The notes beneath the pieces were generated by a model. The model worked only from the letters and a program-made list of their open reading frames with translations. It did not search any database and was not told the origin of the DNA. Shown one piece after another: positions 20,640-31,489 of a stretch of DNA of 64,000 bases (positions are counted from its first letter, which is position 1; the number at the start of each line of letters is the position of its first letter). Source of the stretch: Ceratothoa steindachneri (taxonomy: Eukaryota; Arthropoda; Malacostraca; Isopoda; Cymothoidae); assembly GCA_963969495.1 (NCBI GenBank), contig OZ018321.1, forward strand, positions 65,175,035 through 65,239,034, written 5' to 3'. Both the position numbers and the translations under genes were made by a program.

Positions 20640-22150
20640 ACCAGGAATGCGCCCGGGTTGAGTAGAGCTCACAGAAGTGCTCTGAATTTGCGCGGAAACA
20701 ACGGTGCTTGTTGGTCTAGAGGGGCCAGGAGCAGAGGATGCCTTCCTAACTATTTAGGCATAAGACGTCCCAGACAGAGCCGAGCGCGCCAGGATCAAGT
20801 CCTTAGCCTCGCGGAATGAGAGTCGATTTTGGGCCTGAACTACCAGGATTTCTTTCTCAAGGAGTATTCACCACATTACTTTAAAGAAGCGGGGTGCAGC
20901 TCTCCGCAATTGACACACTTGGCCACACACGATTTAGACTTATCGTGTGCGGCCTTGGAGCAATTTACACAGACTTCGGGTGACCCCGACTTTGCACGTC
21001 TACAAGAACGATTCGTACGCCCGAAGCGGTAACAGTAATAGCACTGGCTCAGCCGTGGCACGAATGCCTTCACGCGGCAGCGGTACCAACCGGCACGCAA
21101 CGACTCAAGGAGCTTGTCACAGTCGAACGTGACGAAGAGTATAGTGGTGCGTCTCGAGGCCCCTTCATGTTTTCTCATCACACGTTCGACCATGATTGCC
21201 CCATGGTCGGCTAGCTCTAAGGTGATGTCATCTATGGAGTAGTTAACGAGTTCCTTCGTATAAACTACTTTTTTAACAAAGTTCATGGTAGAGTGCGGCG
21301 TCACACTCACCGGGGTGCCACGAAGTGTCCGAAGAGCCCTTATCTCGGCCGCCTCGGCGGGATTCGCCGCATTCGCCAGAAGGCTCCCGTCCAAGAAACG
21401 GGTCACCTTCGGCTCTCTACCAATTGAACTAGCTAATGCTTTCCTCTGATGGATCATTTTGCCCTTGGCCAACATGGTGCCATTAGTGGAGCGAATAACG
21501 AAGAAGCGCTTGAAAACAGCGGGCTCGAAAACGCCAGGTAACCTATGAATCAAGTGCCCAGATGTTATCGAGGCTCCGCCCTGTGCACTTTTGGTCTTAG
21601 TTATAGTCACGGGCTCCGCACACGGAAGGGGAAGGGGTCGGATGTGCGGATCTTAGCTTGCTCACTTGCCAAAGTGGCAGCAGACCCATCCGACCCTGCA
21701 ACCCCTGCGGATTGAGATAAGCCCCGAGTCTTTTTAGTCTTTTTTTTGAAGGGGAGAGGAGGGCGAGGAATGAACCCGCTTCTAACCTCCTCCTGTAGGA
21801 GCCCCCAGACCAGATGGACCGGCCTCAGCCAGGTCTTTCTCTGAAATGGATAAGGGTCTCATGGTCGCAAGGGCACCGGTTGGAGGAGATCCCTCCCCTC
21901 CTGGTACTGTCTCGGGGACCCCAGCCGTTTGAGGAGGACCTTGTATAGCGGCGGATTCGGGTTCGGTGCTTGGCGCCGAGCCCGGATTCATCTCCATGGA
22001 AGGCCCTACCGTCTAAGGCTAGGTTGCCTCAAGGACTATGTCTCCCTTACGGGGGGTCTCCAGTTTGCCATCCTCTTTCCCTCCCCTCCCCTCCCAAGAC
22101 ATCGCAGGTTTCGTTGGCAGTATTGTCATTAGTCAGCTGGTGTGGGGAGG
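20624..22150 (-). pseudogene. ORF1 of element C/E, 5' part
   Basis: The longest open segment is 20876-21610: LPGVFEPAVFKRFFVIRSTNG, then MIHQRKALASSIG, the Gag core and zinc knuckles CYYCYRFGRTNRSC, CVNCSKAAHDKSKSC and CVNCGELHPAS (third knuckle with His). In knuckle 1 the pattern CX2CX4RX4C has Arg for the usual His. A Pro/Ser-rich N-terminal region follows to 22150. There it joins the 5' UTR directly, with loss of about 500 bp of ORF1 N-terminus, including the start codon. Confidence 0.8.
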
Positions 22151-22455
22151 CACAGGGTGGGGATGAAGCAAGTTGTTAAAAAAAATCCATCTCGAACCGG
22201 AGCTCAGGGGTTAGGAAACGTTGTCCCCTCCGCCCTCAGCCCCGATCAGGGACGGTTGGTTGAAAAGAAGGTCAGCATCTACCCCTTGAAATTAGAGACT
22301 GACCATAGAATGTTGTGGCAGAGTTTGTATGAAAAGCGAGGAAACAAGTGTTTTGAAGGAAGGAGAAGAGGCTAAGCTGGGACCGGACGGGGTGCTGAGT
22401 CCCGTCAGCATCGCGGCCAGGATCGAGGATCGCAAATCACCGCGCCCCTTACGGG
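22151..22455 (-). promoter_or_regulatory. 5' UTR unit of element C/E
   Basis: A single 5' UTR unit, starting at the deletion junction GGGTGGGGATGAAGC and ending in GCGCCCCTTACGGGG at 22440-22454. ORF1 sequence of another copy follows immediately, so 22455 marks the 5' end of the inserted element. Confidence 0.75.
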
Positions 22456-22925
22456 GTGTCGTTGGAGGAGATCCCTCCTCTCCTTGTGAAGCCCCGGGGA
22501 CCCGAGCCGTCTGAGGAGAAGCTTTCATAGAGGCAGACATTGGTTCTGTGCTTGGTACCAATCCCGGAAGATCCTAACGTGTGAGATGGGGTCACCTCCG
22601 GGACCATGTCAATCTGAGGGGAGGCCTCCGTGTGGCCATCACCCCTATCCCCACTTGAGACCTCACATATCATATTCGAGGTACGTTTTTACCTAATGCC
22701 AGCGAACCAGCATCCGTCGAGGATGAGAAAAACCTGGTCAGCATCTACTTTGTGAAATTTTGAAGCCGACCAGACAGTTTTTTTAGAGATTGAATGCAAA
22801 GTGAGGAAGTAAGGTAAGATGATAGGGTGTCAAAAAAAAGGAGAAGCAGCTAAGCTGGGGCCGGCCGGGACGTTGAGTCCCGTTGGCACGGTGGCTAGTA
22901 AGCCAATCGCCGCGCCCTTTACGGG
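22456..22925 (-). pseudogene. 5' half of old copy K: ORF1 N-terminal fragment and 5' UTR
   Basis: 22456-22690 is ORF1 N-terminal sequence (MVPSTEPMSASMKASPQTAR-type landmarks near 22540, shorter: VPSTEPMS). 22720-22925 is a diverged 5' UTR unit ending CGCGCCCTTTACGGGC. Together with 9433-9945 it gives one collinear copy split by C/E. More diverged than the other units, as expected for the oldest layer. Confidence 0.65.
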
Positions 22926-25843
22926 CCACTCAATTGAGAAAAATGAAACAATATAGACAGAGAGGAAGAAAAAATATGAGTATATATGGATCACTAGAAA
23001 TTAAGATTAAAAGTTCAAGGATCGCCATAACAAGACTTTATCAAGTTTTTAGTAAAGAAGAAAGGACGTTAATCTAATTTTCCTTTTCCCACAAGCTGAA
23101 GATAATTTACTGTCATGTATATTTTGTGATATTAAGCCGAAATTCCGAACCTGAAACCTCATCCCTCACATTCGATTTTAAGAAACCGCATTGTTTTCTT
23201 TATTTGAGCGATAGAAGCCCTATATCTAAAATCTCAAAATGCATAAACCGTTTCATATAGCTAATTATAGAATATGATACACTTAGAACCAAATCACGAA
23301 TTTACATAACACCAGACAACTAACTAATCATTACGATATATCTATCCACCCGAGCGCTCCAATCAGAGACTCCACGCTACCCCTTTCCTCGTTAAATCTA
23401 GCAAGTGACTAGTCTCGAGGATTAAGTGTCAAATGATCTAGGCTAACATTTATGATTATGCGCTAAATCGAAGTGGGAATAGCTGATAGTAGAGTATACA
23501 CAGAAAGGTTGTATTCTTTCCGTAATTAGTTGATTTGTCATAATACTCGTATAAACACGAGTAAGAAAATAAGATCCATTTATGAATAAAATCTGTTTCT
23601 TTGTATTTTGAAGTGTTTATATTTAGTTTAGAATAATAGAGGCATGAACCACAACCACTAGTGTCGTCATATTATCTATGTAAAAGTGGAAAATGGTGCT
23701 AGGTTTGGGCGTTAACAGATACTGAAGCCACACCTCGGTCATGGACTAATTTTGCTAGAGGAAAATTAATTTCCTCAAACACACGTATAAACAAACAAAG
23801 GTAAATAAATTTTATCTATATCTAATCTTATGAACGATGCCTAAATATTTTGCTGGTGAGTTATGCGTTTATTAGCGTGATAAAATACCAGGTGTCATAA
23901 GAAACACTTAACAAATTGGCTCTGAAACCACCATACCACAAATGAGTCCATGCCTTAGGAAACTTTATACGTACTAATCCGATCGAGAAAGAAGTTTGGG
24001 GGGATTCTCGAATATACGGACTGATTACCGGAACCTCTCAAGTTATGAAGGCCATCAATAGTTATCAAGCCAAGAATTGAGAACCATCGCTCAGGAGTTG
24101 CTGCTAAAGTTGATCTCAAACCCAAACGAATTGAAGAATTCATTCATTTTTATCTATTTTGTTTGGTGGGGCGTGTTCATACATCCTATGAAACTTATAG
24201 ATATCATTTTAGTTGTGCTAGCAGGGGCGCCAATAATATACCAATAGTGTAGTTAAATAATTTAAGTAGTTAAGCTTAGGAACCCCAAATTCTTTCGCGC
24301 GCCAAAATATTTACTCATAACTATGAATGAGCGTAAATAAGTAATAACAAAAGAAAGGAGCATTTGTTTAGTTATAATTAATAGAGACATAATGTCAACT
24401 AATGAAATACAATTGGTGCACATTTACTCAAAATAATATAAACGTTTCCAAAATAGAGGAAATGTTGATTGTGAAAAATATGAAGAATTGCAGGACTGCC
24501 TCTGTGTTTGAGATCGCTAGATAGAGGACTTGTAGATCGCATTTTCAGCCTCCAAGAATAGTATCATACAAAGTCTTTAACCTTAAAAGACAACATTAAC
24601 CATCTTTTTGTTCGATGACGTAGAAAAATTCAATAGGAACGAAAACATTAGCTATCCCCGATCCATGTCAATATAGTCTTTAATTAACTATTATTTATCT
24701 CAATTAAAACGTTACTTCGGTCACTTGTACGACGTTCTTTAAATAAATTACCTTTAAATTAAGTTTTCAGTCCTGCCTTCTTACAATGACTTCATATTTC
24801 TTATGATGGCAATATACCTTAATGCGATGACTTCATTTGCGTCAGATGGAAAGAATTCCTGTCTCAAGAAGAGTAAAGATGGGGAAAATAGATAGACAAA
24901 TCTGATATGTATAGAATTAAATAGAAGAGGATTTCTTGAAGTAAAATAAAGATTCGCAAAATATTTTTTATATAAAATAGAAACGAAACTGTTAAAGCAA
25001 TCGACTATAATATTTTCACTCGATAGTTAAGAGTTATGAAGACCCTATTTAACCTTTATTTCGGGGGCCTGGAGTGCATAGCAACCCAATAGCAACAATA
25101 AGAACAAATAATTCACACATCTGGCGGCCTCTTGAACTTGAAGAAGGGCCTCGCAACTGCAATTCCCATTACACTATCTCTTAGCTTATCTATTGTAGGT
25201 ACACAAAGATATTCGTAAACGTTTAGTCGGTTGCATCAACATTACTAAAAACTACCCATACTCACTCGACATGTTTGTACTTTATTTCAGGAACACAAAT
25301 GGTGACCTTAGCAAATGAACACAATTACGGCGCATACTGAATATCAACATTGTAGCATCTATGATCATATATTCATTGTGAATACCTTTTACAAAACTGG
25401 GGGCAAACTTTCAAAAACTTTGGGATAGTAGAACCTAGTCTGGCGTTCAAACTTAACTAACTACATCACTCCAAGATGTGAAAAGTGTGGGGAAACTAAA
25501 ATCCATCGAAAACGAAGAAAACGAAGGAATTATTTAATTTCTTGCGCGAAAACTGATAAAAAGTCCACCAGATTTGCTAATTATATACTTTACATTTGAT
25601 GCACATACATTCAAGTATGATTAATGAACTATAACTTGGACCAAATCATCCTCACTTGGAGTAAGCAATGAAAGAAGATAAACCAGATTGACGATTGCAG
25701 TTTCCTGAAGCAAATCTGTAAAAATTGGGGTATGTAGGAGAATAAGGTCGAAGGGCGACCACGTGCCCTTCTGTACCCAGGTGGTCCTGAAATTACCTCA
25801 TGGGCTTTGAAAGCCAAAATTTCCGTATGGAAAATTCTGGCAT
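22926..25843. other. AT-rich interval without recognisable features
   Basis: About 2.9 kb of AT-rich sequence beyond the last I-type 5' end. The longest open frames are about 60 codons and show no motif. I see no RNA gene, repeat of a family found elsewhere in the window, or splice-flanked exon I would defend. Probably unique or very old sequence. Confidence 0.5.
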
Positions 25844-26040
25844 CTCACCTCTTTAGAGTTTGAAAATGGGTTGAGGACTAGAAGTACCCCAAGACCCCTA
25901 ATCATTCTCTTTACAGGATGAATCTCGTGTAAATCAGCTAAGCTATCCTGAGGTAAAATTCGAAGGGAACCAGCTACTAGACAGTTCGATGGTCTTTCAC
26001 CCCTATACCCAGATCTGAAGATCGATTTGCATGTCAGAAG
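25844..26040 (-). pseudogene. Diverged 28S rRNA fragment
   Basis: Reading the minus strand: TGACATGCAAATCGATC (near 26035), CTGGGTATAGGGGTGAAAGA (26010-25991), TCTAGTAGCTGGTTCCCT (25982-25965), CCTCAGGATAGCT (25952-25940), GTAAAGAGAATGATTAGGGG (25916-25897 region), GTCTTGGGG, CTCAACCCATTTTCAAACTC (25875-25853). These follow, in order, the conserved large-subunit rRNA segment around the UAGUAGCUGGUUCCCU helix. Several positions that are nearly invariant in animals differ (GGGGTG for GGGGCG, GACCATCG for GACTAATCG), so this is a pseudogene, not part of an active array. No 18S, 5.8S or other 28S segment is adjacent; the fragment ends at a CA/TA microsatellite. Confidence 0.8.
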
Positions 26041-26052
26041 CTGGGAGGACTT

Positions 26053-26066
26053 CCACACACACACAC

Positions 26067-26136
<70 letters not shown>
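26053..26136. repeat. (CA)n-(TA)n microsatellite
   Basis: (CA)7 at 26053-26066 followed by about 34 TA units at 26068-26136. It separates the 28S fragment from CR1-like RT sequence. Because it is open in one frame (IYIYIY), it makes a spurious fusion frame of the two flanks. Confidence 0.95.
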
Positions 26137-26139
<3 letters not shown>

Positions 26140-26945
26140 TCCCAGGACGGAACCTTGAGAGACACCGCTAGATACGGGCACCCATTCAGAGGCCTGTCCA
26201 TTCACCACTACTCGTTGCCGTCTGTCACTTAGCCAGCTCTCTATCCAACTTGCTACTTTGCCGTATATGCCCTGTGCACGCACTTTCCGGAGAAGGCGGC
26301 GGTGTGGTACCTTATCAAAGGCCTTTTGGAAGTGAAAGTACACAACATCCACCGCTTTATCCCGATCATGCTCACTGAACACGAAGTGGAAGAATTCCAC
26401 AAGGTTCGTCAGGCATGACCGTTGCCTTCGGAAGCCGTGCTGGGAACTCTTCAGTAGCAGGTTTGACTCTAAATAAGACGTTATCTTATCCACTATCATG
26501 CTTTCCATGAGTTTACCGACTATCTAAGTCAAACTGATGGGTCGGTAGTTTGAAGGATGGCTGGGGTCTCCTTTCTTGAAGATCGGAGTCACCTCCGCCT
26601 CACGCCAGTCTCTAGGAACGCGTCCGGTCCGGATTGACATGTTAAAGATAGCGCACGGATGTCGTGATACTTCATCGCACACTTCCTTCAACGCCTTGAA
26701 TAGAAACCCGTCATGTCCACGGGACTTATTCGTCTTTAGGTCAGCGATTTTTTTCTTTATTTCTCCTACGGTGAAGTCCAGTACTTTCAGTTTTTTCCCC
26801 GAGTGGAAACTCGTTGGCTGGGGGATGGGACCACACCCTTCAGTAAATACTGAAGAGAAGTAGTCATTGATCAGGTTACATTTTCTGCATCTGAGTGAGG
26901 TAATGCATCCTCTTCGTCCACTAAGGGCCTAATCCTACGATTAGG
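26137..26945 (-). pseudogene. CR1-like ORF2, reverse transcriptase N-terminal half
   Basis: The reading gives NLINDYFSSVFTEG (26860), FTVGEIKKKIADLKTNKSRG (26780; landmarks GEIKKKI and KSRGHDG), VPRDWREAEVTPIFKKG (26600), YRPISLT (26540) followed by an in-frame stop at 26524-26526, then LMESMIVDKI, SQHGFRRQRSCLTNL (26430), FDKVPHRRLL (26310; motif A) and [11 protein letters not shown] (26140; motif B). The YADD box is lost. Continuous open segment 26137-26508. CR1/L2-type assignment rests on the HGFRxxRSC and VPHxRLL motifs. Confidence 0.85.
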
Positions 26946-27515
26946 CAATAAAATTTTTAATTCCTGACCTCAAAGTTGATCTGTGGCACAGGCGAGCAAT
27001 AAGCTCCTTATGCATCTTATATAAAATTTTTAACAATGCAGATCATCCACTGCATCACGATCTGCCCAATTTATATGCCCCTCAACGAGTTACCAGAGGT
27101 GTACTAAATGCCAATAGTAGGGACTTTACGCCTATGAGATTCAACACAACACAGTTTTCAAGAAGTTTCATTCCTAACACAACTAAACTGTGGAATGAAC
27201 TTCCTAGTGTTGTTGTTGAGTCCTTGGAACTTCAGAAATTTAAAGTGGGTGCTAATACATTTTTAATTAACAGAAACTTATAACTTTAATATTTTATTCA
27301 TTATCCACACATATATAATATTATAATATTTTTAACATTATAGCATTTAATTTTTTTTTTTTTTTTAATTTTCTATTTATTTATTATGTTTTTCTTAATC
27401 TTTGTTTCGTTTTTTCCATACCAGGTTTCTTTCCCCGCTGGGGCCCTTGGGCTTATAGCTATTTGCTCTTCCAGTTGGGGTTGTGGCTTGGAACTTTAAT
27501 AATAATAATAATAAT
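26946..27515 (+). mobile_element. 3' end of a second CR1/L2-like LINE, with (TAA)n tail
   Basis: Opposite strand to the host element. It encodes the RT C-terminus (near 27060: APQRVTRGVLNANSRDFTP; then FIPNTTKLWNELPSVVVESL), with a stop TAA at 27281-27283, a 210-bp 3' UTR and a short (TAA) repeat tail at 27497-27515. A microsatellite-like 3' end is usual in CR1/L2-type LINEs. Flanks GATTAGG (26939-26945) and GGATTGG (27516-27522) may be an imperfect target duplication. Confidence 0.75.
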
Positions 27516-28640
27516 GGATTGGTTTACGGCTATTTACATAGTCGAAGAACTCCTTACAGAGTCTCGCCACTTGGAGTTCCTCAGTACGCTTAGCCGATCT
27601 TATCCTTATGCTGGACTTCACTCTCCTGGCTAGCCTCCGGTACTCGTCAAAGGCACCCGAGATATTCGATCGCCAGTACGCATTTCTCTTCTTCCTGAGC
27701 AGTTGGCCGATTTCTCGATTAAACCACTTTGGTTGAACAGAAGACCGACGGAGGCATTTGAGAGGGATGCAACTTGATTGGAGACTCATTAACGTATTTT
27801 TGAAATTGTTCCACGAATACTCAACATCTTCGCATACCGCTAGCCTTACATCAGTCAACCCAGCACGAAGGCTTGCAAAGTCTGCTCTTCTCAAGTCAAG
27901 TTTCCTTGATTGACTGGCAACAGACCTTACCTTCGGGATCTTGGCGGTAAATCTAACTAGCTGGTGATGACTGCCACCGAGCTCTTCGCCTACATAGAGA
28001 TCCTCAACGATATCATCCTCAGAGGTAAAGACCAAGTCGAGGATATTGTCTCCTCTCTCGGTACTCTGACCCATTGAGTAAGGAACTCGTTGTTGGCCTA
28101 CTCCAAGAGTAGCACGCTCTCGCCACAGGCTGCTCTGGTTTCCCAGTCAACCTGTCTGTTAAAGTCGCCCATAACGATGCACACTCTACCTTAAACAAGC
28201 TCACCCAGCAGCTAATAAGTTTCCTGTCCTTCTCAACAGGTTACGAATAGGGTCTGTAAAGCAGCAGGGTCCTATATCTGACAGGACCTATCTCTAGGTC
28301 AACGCCTAGGAGCTTGCGGTTGGATATAACTTTGGAGTTAGTAGATTCGATTGTATCCTTGACATACAACATTACACTGCCACTCTCTCTGTCTGGCCTA
28401 TCTTTGTGGAAGAGTTGGTAGCCAGGAACCGTGATTTGCCTTCAAAGTCTCGGTTTGAGGTTTTTATTTACGATTCTGTTATGGCTACCATTTCGGGTTC
28501 TTCCGTCGCTACGAGGCCACGGAGCTCAGGAAACTTGTTCCTGATTGACCTCGCATTGAACAGAGAAACTTTCAGGCAGTCCCCTAATGTAGGATCCCCT
28601 ATACTCTTCCGTTTCTCGGCTTCTTGGTTGTCGCGGTGGC
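27516..28640 (-). pseudogene. CR1-like ORF2, APE endonuclease and linker
   Basis: The endonuclease starts LKVSLFNARSIRNKFPEL (near 28580), then MVAITES, VMGDFNRQVDWET (28175; GDFN motif), GDNILDLVFTSEDD (28040) and LGGSHHQLVRF (27975). The last motif is normally SDH; here the catalytic Asp is His, so the nuclease is dead. Long open segment 27496-28074 (192 codons) continues through the linker (WFNREIGQLLRKKRNAYW; RLCKEFFDYVNSRKP) up to the insertion of the plus-strand LINE end. Stops interrupt 28200-28460. Confidence 0.85.
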
Positions 28641-29825
28641 ACCATTTTTGACAATCTCCGAGAAGGTTGTTTGGGGAGTGACTCGGGCGTACTGGCCTAC
28701 GTCCACCTTCGCAATGGGCCGGACACTCCTTTGGGTGCGCTCTACGATATCCGGGATGAGGTTGGCTATGAACGCCTTGCCCTTAAAGGAGAGGTGCACC
28801 CCATCCGTTTGGTAGAGGTTTTTTCTACCATAGAATACGGCGTACGGGTCGACAAAAAAAGACACCCTACGCTTTACAGAGGTCTGCAAGGCGCTGGTTT
28901 AGTGACCTGTTACTAAAGTGGGCAGACCAGCTTGGACCCCACCTCGGGAACATCCCCACTACGACGCAACTGCGGGTTATCAATCCACAGTGGTCGACAG
29001 CGCCCATAACTGTCTTCATAATCTCGCCTGTAGGGCCTACCCTACCTCCTCTGAGTTAGAGGTCATTGCCACTTACCATAAGGGCAACGACTAAAGGCTC
29101 AGCAATCTGAGACTTCTCGGCCTCAGCTCTTACCTGCTTATTCCCACAGCCTGGGAGGCAGCTCACCTTAACGCTTGTGCGAAGGCGGGCCGCTAGCAGG
29201 GACTGCAGGCCCCGTGCCTGGGAATCCCCCACAAGGCTGACCCTGGCACATTTGCCTGCTGAGCTCGGAGTTTTTATTTTCTGAGGCAAGCTCTCTGATT
29301 CCTCTCTCTTCCCCGTCATGGTCTTTTCAGTCATTTTTTCTTTTCTTATTATTTTTCTTCTCCTTCTTCTTCTTTTCTGTCATCTTTTCCTCCTTGCTAT
29401 CCTTTTCATTAACTTCTTCTACCTTTTCTTCTTCTATTTCTCTCTCTTCCTCTTTCTTCTTTCCCTTTTTCGTCTTTTTTTCCTTTTCTTTTTTCCTTTT
29501 GGCGTTTCTGCCACATTCGGGCCGGCCTTTTTTCAGAGGTGGTGTTTACCACAGGACTCGAGAGCTCGTTTAACTTCTCTTCGAGCCTGTGGATCTGGTG
29601 GGAGTGTTCCTCCTTGAGCCTCTTGATTTTCTTTTCGAGGTCTGTAGTTCTTTTCCTGTAGTAGGCTTCTACTTCCTACACTTCCTTCTTTAAAATGCAA
29701 GTGGTGCATACACTCTCTGGGTGGCATTTCGCATAGCAGCCCTCCGGGAAGTCAACGCACAACTTGTCCTTCTTACATGTGGCACACGTGAATTTTAGCG
29801 CTGCTGGACCTTTCTTGCCTGCCAT
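28599..29825 (-). pseudogene. CR1-like ORF1: zinc finger, coiled coil, SGNH esterase
   Basis: Starts at ATG 29825 (MAGKKGPAALKFTC). The N-terminus has Cys/His spacing of a PHD/RING-like finger (CATCKKDKLC, then C-Y-A-K-C-H and CTTC, 29690-29790), then a Glu/Lys-rich coiled coil (29400-29690). The esterase follows: block I GDSQ at residues 36-39 of segment 29056-29334, block III SGND at its residues 88-91, and block V DGVH at residues 29-32 of segment 28599-28889. SGNH/GDSL esterase domains in ORF1 are known for CR1-type LINEs and are thought to act on lipids or membranes. TAG after the finger, a shift between 28900 and 29050 and other stops disable it. ORF2 begins just before its end. Confidence 0.85.
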
Positions 29826-30720
29826 TTTGCACACGCACTATATTTCTTAAGCTTGTGACCAATCAATATATAAAAATGGGGGTTTGCTGAGTTCTCCTTG
29901 CGTGAGTCGCTGCGGCCTAGTGATCGGAGTCGTTTCGGAGTCTTCCAGAAGGCACGCTCCATGGGCTGCTTTTCGTCCGACCGAGTCGTCAAGCCTCGGC
30001 GTGCCGTGGCTCCCTAACAAGCAGCACAGAGGGTCCCGAAGGGGCCATCGATTTGTCACTAGGTGAACAACAACGAAGCACGCCCCCTACTAAACTCCTA
30101 CTAGTTCCCTTCACAACGGCCAGAATCTCTGAGTAGCGTTCAATGGATATCTCGCCACACCAAGGAAATCGACCCAAGGCTTTTTGTTGGCCTGGCAACC
30201 AACATGGAAACAAATGGCAGTCACCTCGGACCAATGCTACCAAAAGCACCCGTCAACGGTCGCTGGAAATGGTCGGTAATTAAGCGCTAGGGAAGGGGTT
30301 AAAGTGGCAGTGCCCTCATCCCATTTATTGTGCCCCAACGCCTAAGACCCCTCAAGTCCTAGTCTTTCGCAACCAGTGAGCGTCTATTGGCGTTGTTTAT
30401 AGAGCTTCCAAAGCCTCTTCTGACGCATGAGGTAGCTGCCTGGTCCTTATATGTAGATAGATGAAAAAAGGGTAAGAGTGACATGATAGGAATAGGGGTT
30501 GTTTTTTTGTTGATTTTTTCTTTTTGTATAAGTAGAAGAAATAGGATTAATGTAAAAAAAGAGGAAGAATAGAGTAGGATAAAGAAAGACGCACTTAGTC
30601 TGGAACCTAATTTCCGACAAAATCGACAAGGGAAACCCTGCCAGGGGTACCAAAAGCTAGGTACCCCGCCGACATAGCTCAAAAGTCAAGGGTACGCACA
30701 AGCTCTATTCCCGCGACGCG
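29826..30720 (-). other. 5' UTR of CR1-like copy B
   Basis: Shares blocks with 31490-32100 and 57600-58330: GTGACCAAT next to the start codon, a CCCCAACGCCTAAGACCCCT-type block (30340) and TTCCAAAGCCTC (30406). As it sits directly upstream of the ORF1 ATG, it is the best guide to what this three-copy repeat is. Beyond 30470 it is purine-rich. Confidence 0.65.
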
Positions 30721-30750
30721 GGGGCGTTACCACTCCCTCTACTTTCTCTC

Positions 30751-30800
30751 TGAGAGAGAGAAAGCGCGCGCGCAAGAGAGAGAGAGAGAGAAAGAGAGGG
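30751..30800. repeat. GA-rich simple repeat
   Basis: TC/GA run with an internal GCGCGCGCG segment. It lies exactly between the 3' end of CR1 copy A and the 5' end of copy B. Confidence 0.85.
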
Positions 30801-31485
30801 CTACAAGGAGCTAAAAGGAAAATAAGTAGCCTAGAAGACCTTACGGTCCATTAAATGAGGGTACCTAAACGGCCACTTTTCAAGACTTTGTCTAGTCTTG
30901 ACTTGAACTGGTCAACAGAATTGCTGTTGACAACCTCCACCGGAAGTGAGTTCCAACTACCGCAGATAATGTACGTGAAAAATTTGCGCAAAGATCACTG
31001 TTGTAACGCTTCAGTTCAAGTTTAAAGGCGTGATTTCTTGTTCTGCTCTCATTAAGGCTGAAAATATCCCTGTAGTCAACATTGTCGAACCCTCGGAGTA
31101 TTTTGAAAACTTCGATAAGATGACCACGCCTCTACGAGTTTCCAACGAGAACAAATCTAATTCCCTTAATGGATTTTCATAAATTTTTCTATCTGATAGA
31201 GGGAATCAGTTTGGTTGCCCTGGCTTGCACGCGTTCCAATCTCGCAATATCCTTTCGAAATGAAGGACTCTAAAATTGTACGGCCTACTCCAGGTGCGAT
31301 CGGACAAGTGAGTTGTACAAACAGAGTTTTATCTCCTTGTTCCGATTTCCAAACTGTGAGCTCCTTGCAACTCCTGACCCGGAAGTCTTCACTCCATCTA
31401 TAAACTTTGCATATTTTGCAGGTTAACTTGCTGAAAGGAGGACCATTATTCCTCGCAATCTTAAAATCTCTGGAACCATACGCAT
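30800..31485 (-). pseudogene. CR1-like ORF2 C-terminus and 3' UTR, copy A
   Basis: The minus strand reads LYNSLVRSHLE (31310), ARLERVQARATKLIPS (31240), RRGHLIEVFKILRGFDNVDYRD (31130-31065; landmarks HLIEVFKIL and GFDNVDYRD), NESRTRNHAFKLE (31040), GSWNSLPVEVVNSNSVDQFK (30960-30905) and ends LDKVLKS (30890). This is the typical C-terminal tail of CR1-type RT. Stops are present near 31290 and 31190. A short 3' UTR reaches 30800. Confidence 0.85.
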
Positions 31486-31489
31486 TAAA

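Larger units (their letters stand above)
26053..30800 (-). mobile_element. CR1-like LINE copy B (5' UTR, ORF1, partial ORF2)
   Basis: Minus-strand order: 5' UTR (29826-30720), ORF1 (28599-29825), endonuclease and linker (27516-28640), RT up to motif B (26137-26905). The RT C-terminus and 3' UTR are missing beyond the TA repeat at 26136. A plus-strand LINE 3' end (26946-27515) interrupts it between linker and RT. The 5' end abuts a GA-rich run (30751-30800) and the 3' end of another CR1 copy. Confidence 0.8.

Noticed and set aside
22926..25843. Host gene in the AT-rich interval
   Set aside because: No open frame above about 65 codons, no motif and no plausible exon series.
26053..26508. A 236-codon protein joining RT to a C-terminal extension
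   Set aside because: The extension is read through a TA repeat (IYIYIY) into antisense-independent rRNA sequence; the two parts are unrelated.
28406..28916. Plus-strand frames of 60-80 codons
   Set aside because: Shadows of the CR1-like ORF1/ORF2 on the minus strand, whose motifs are recognisable.
29318..29617. Plus-strand hydrophobic Phe/Leu-rich 99-codon frame, apparently a membrane protein
   Set aside because: It is the antisense of the Lys/Glu-rich coiled coil of CR1 ORF1; poly-Lys codons read backwards as Phe/Leu/Ser.
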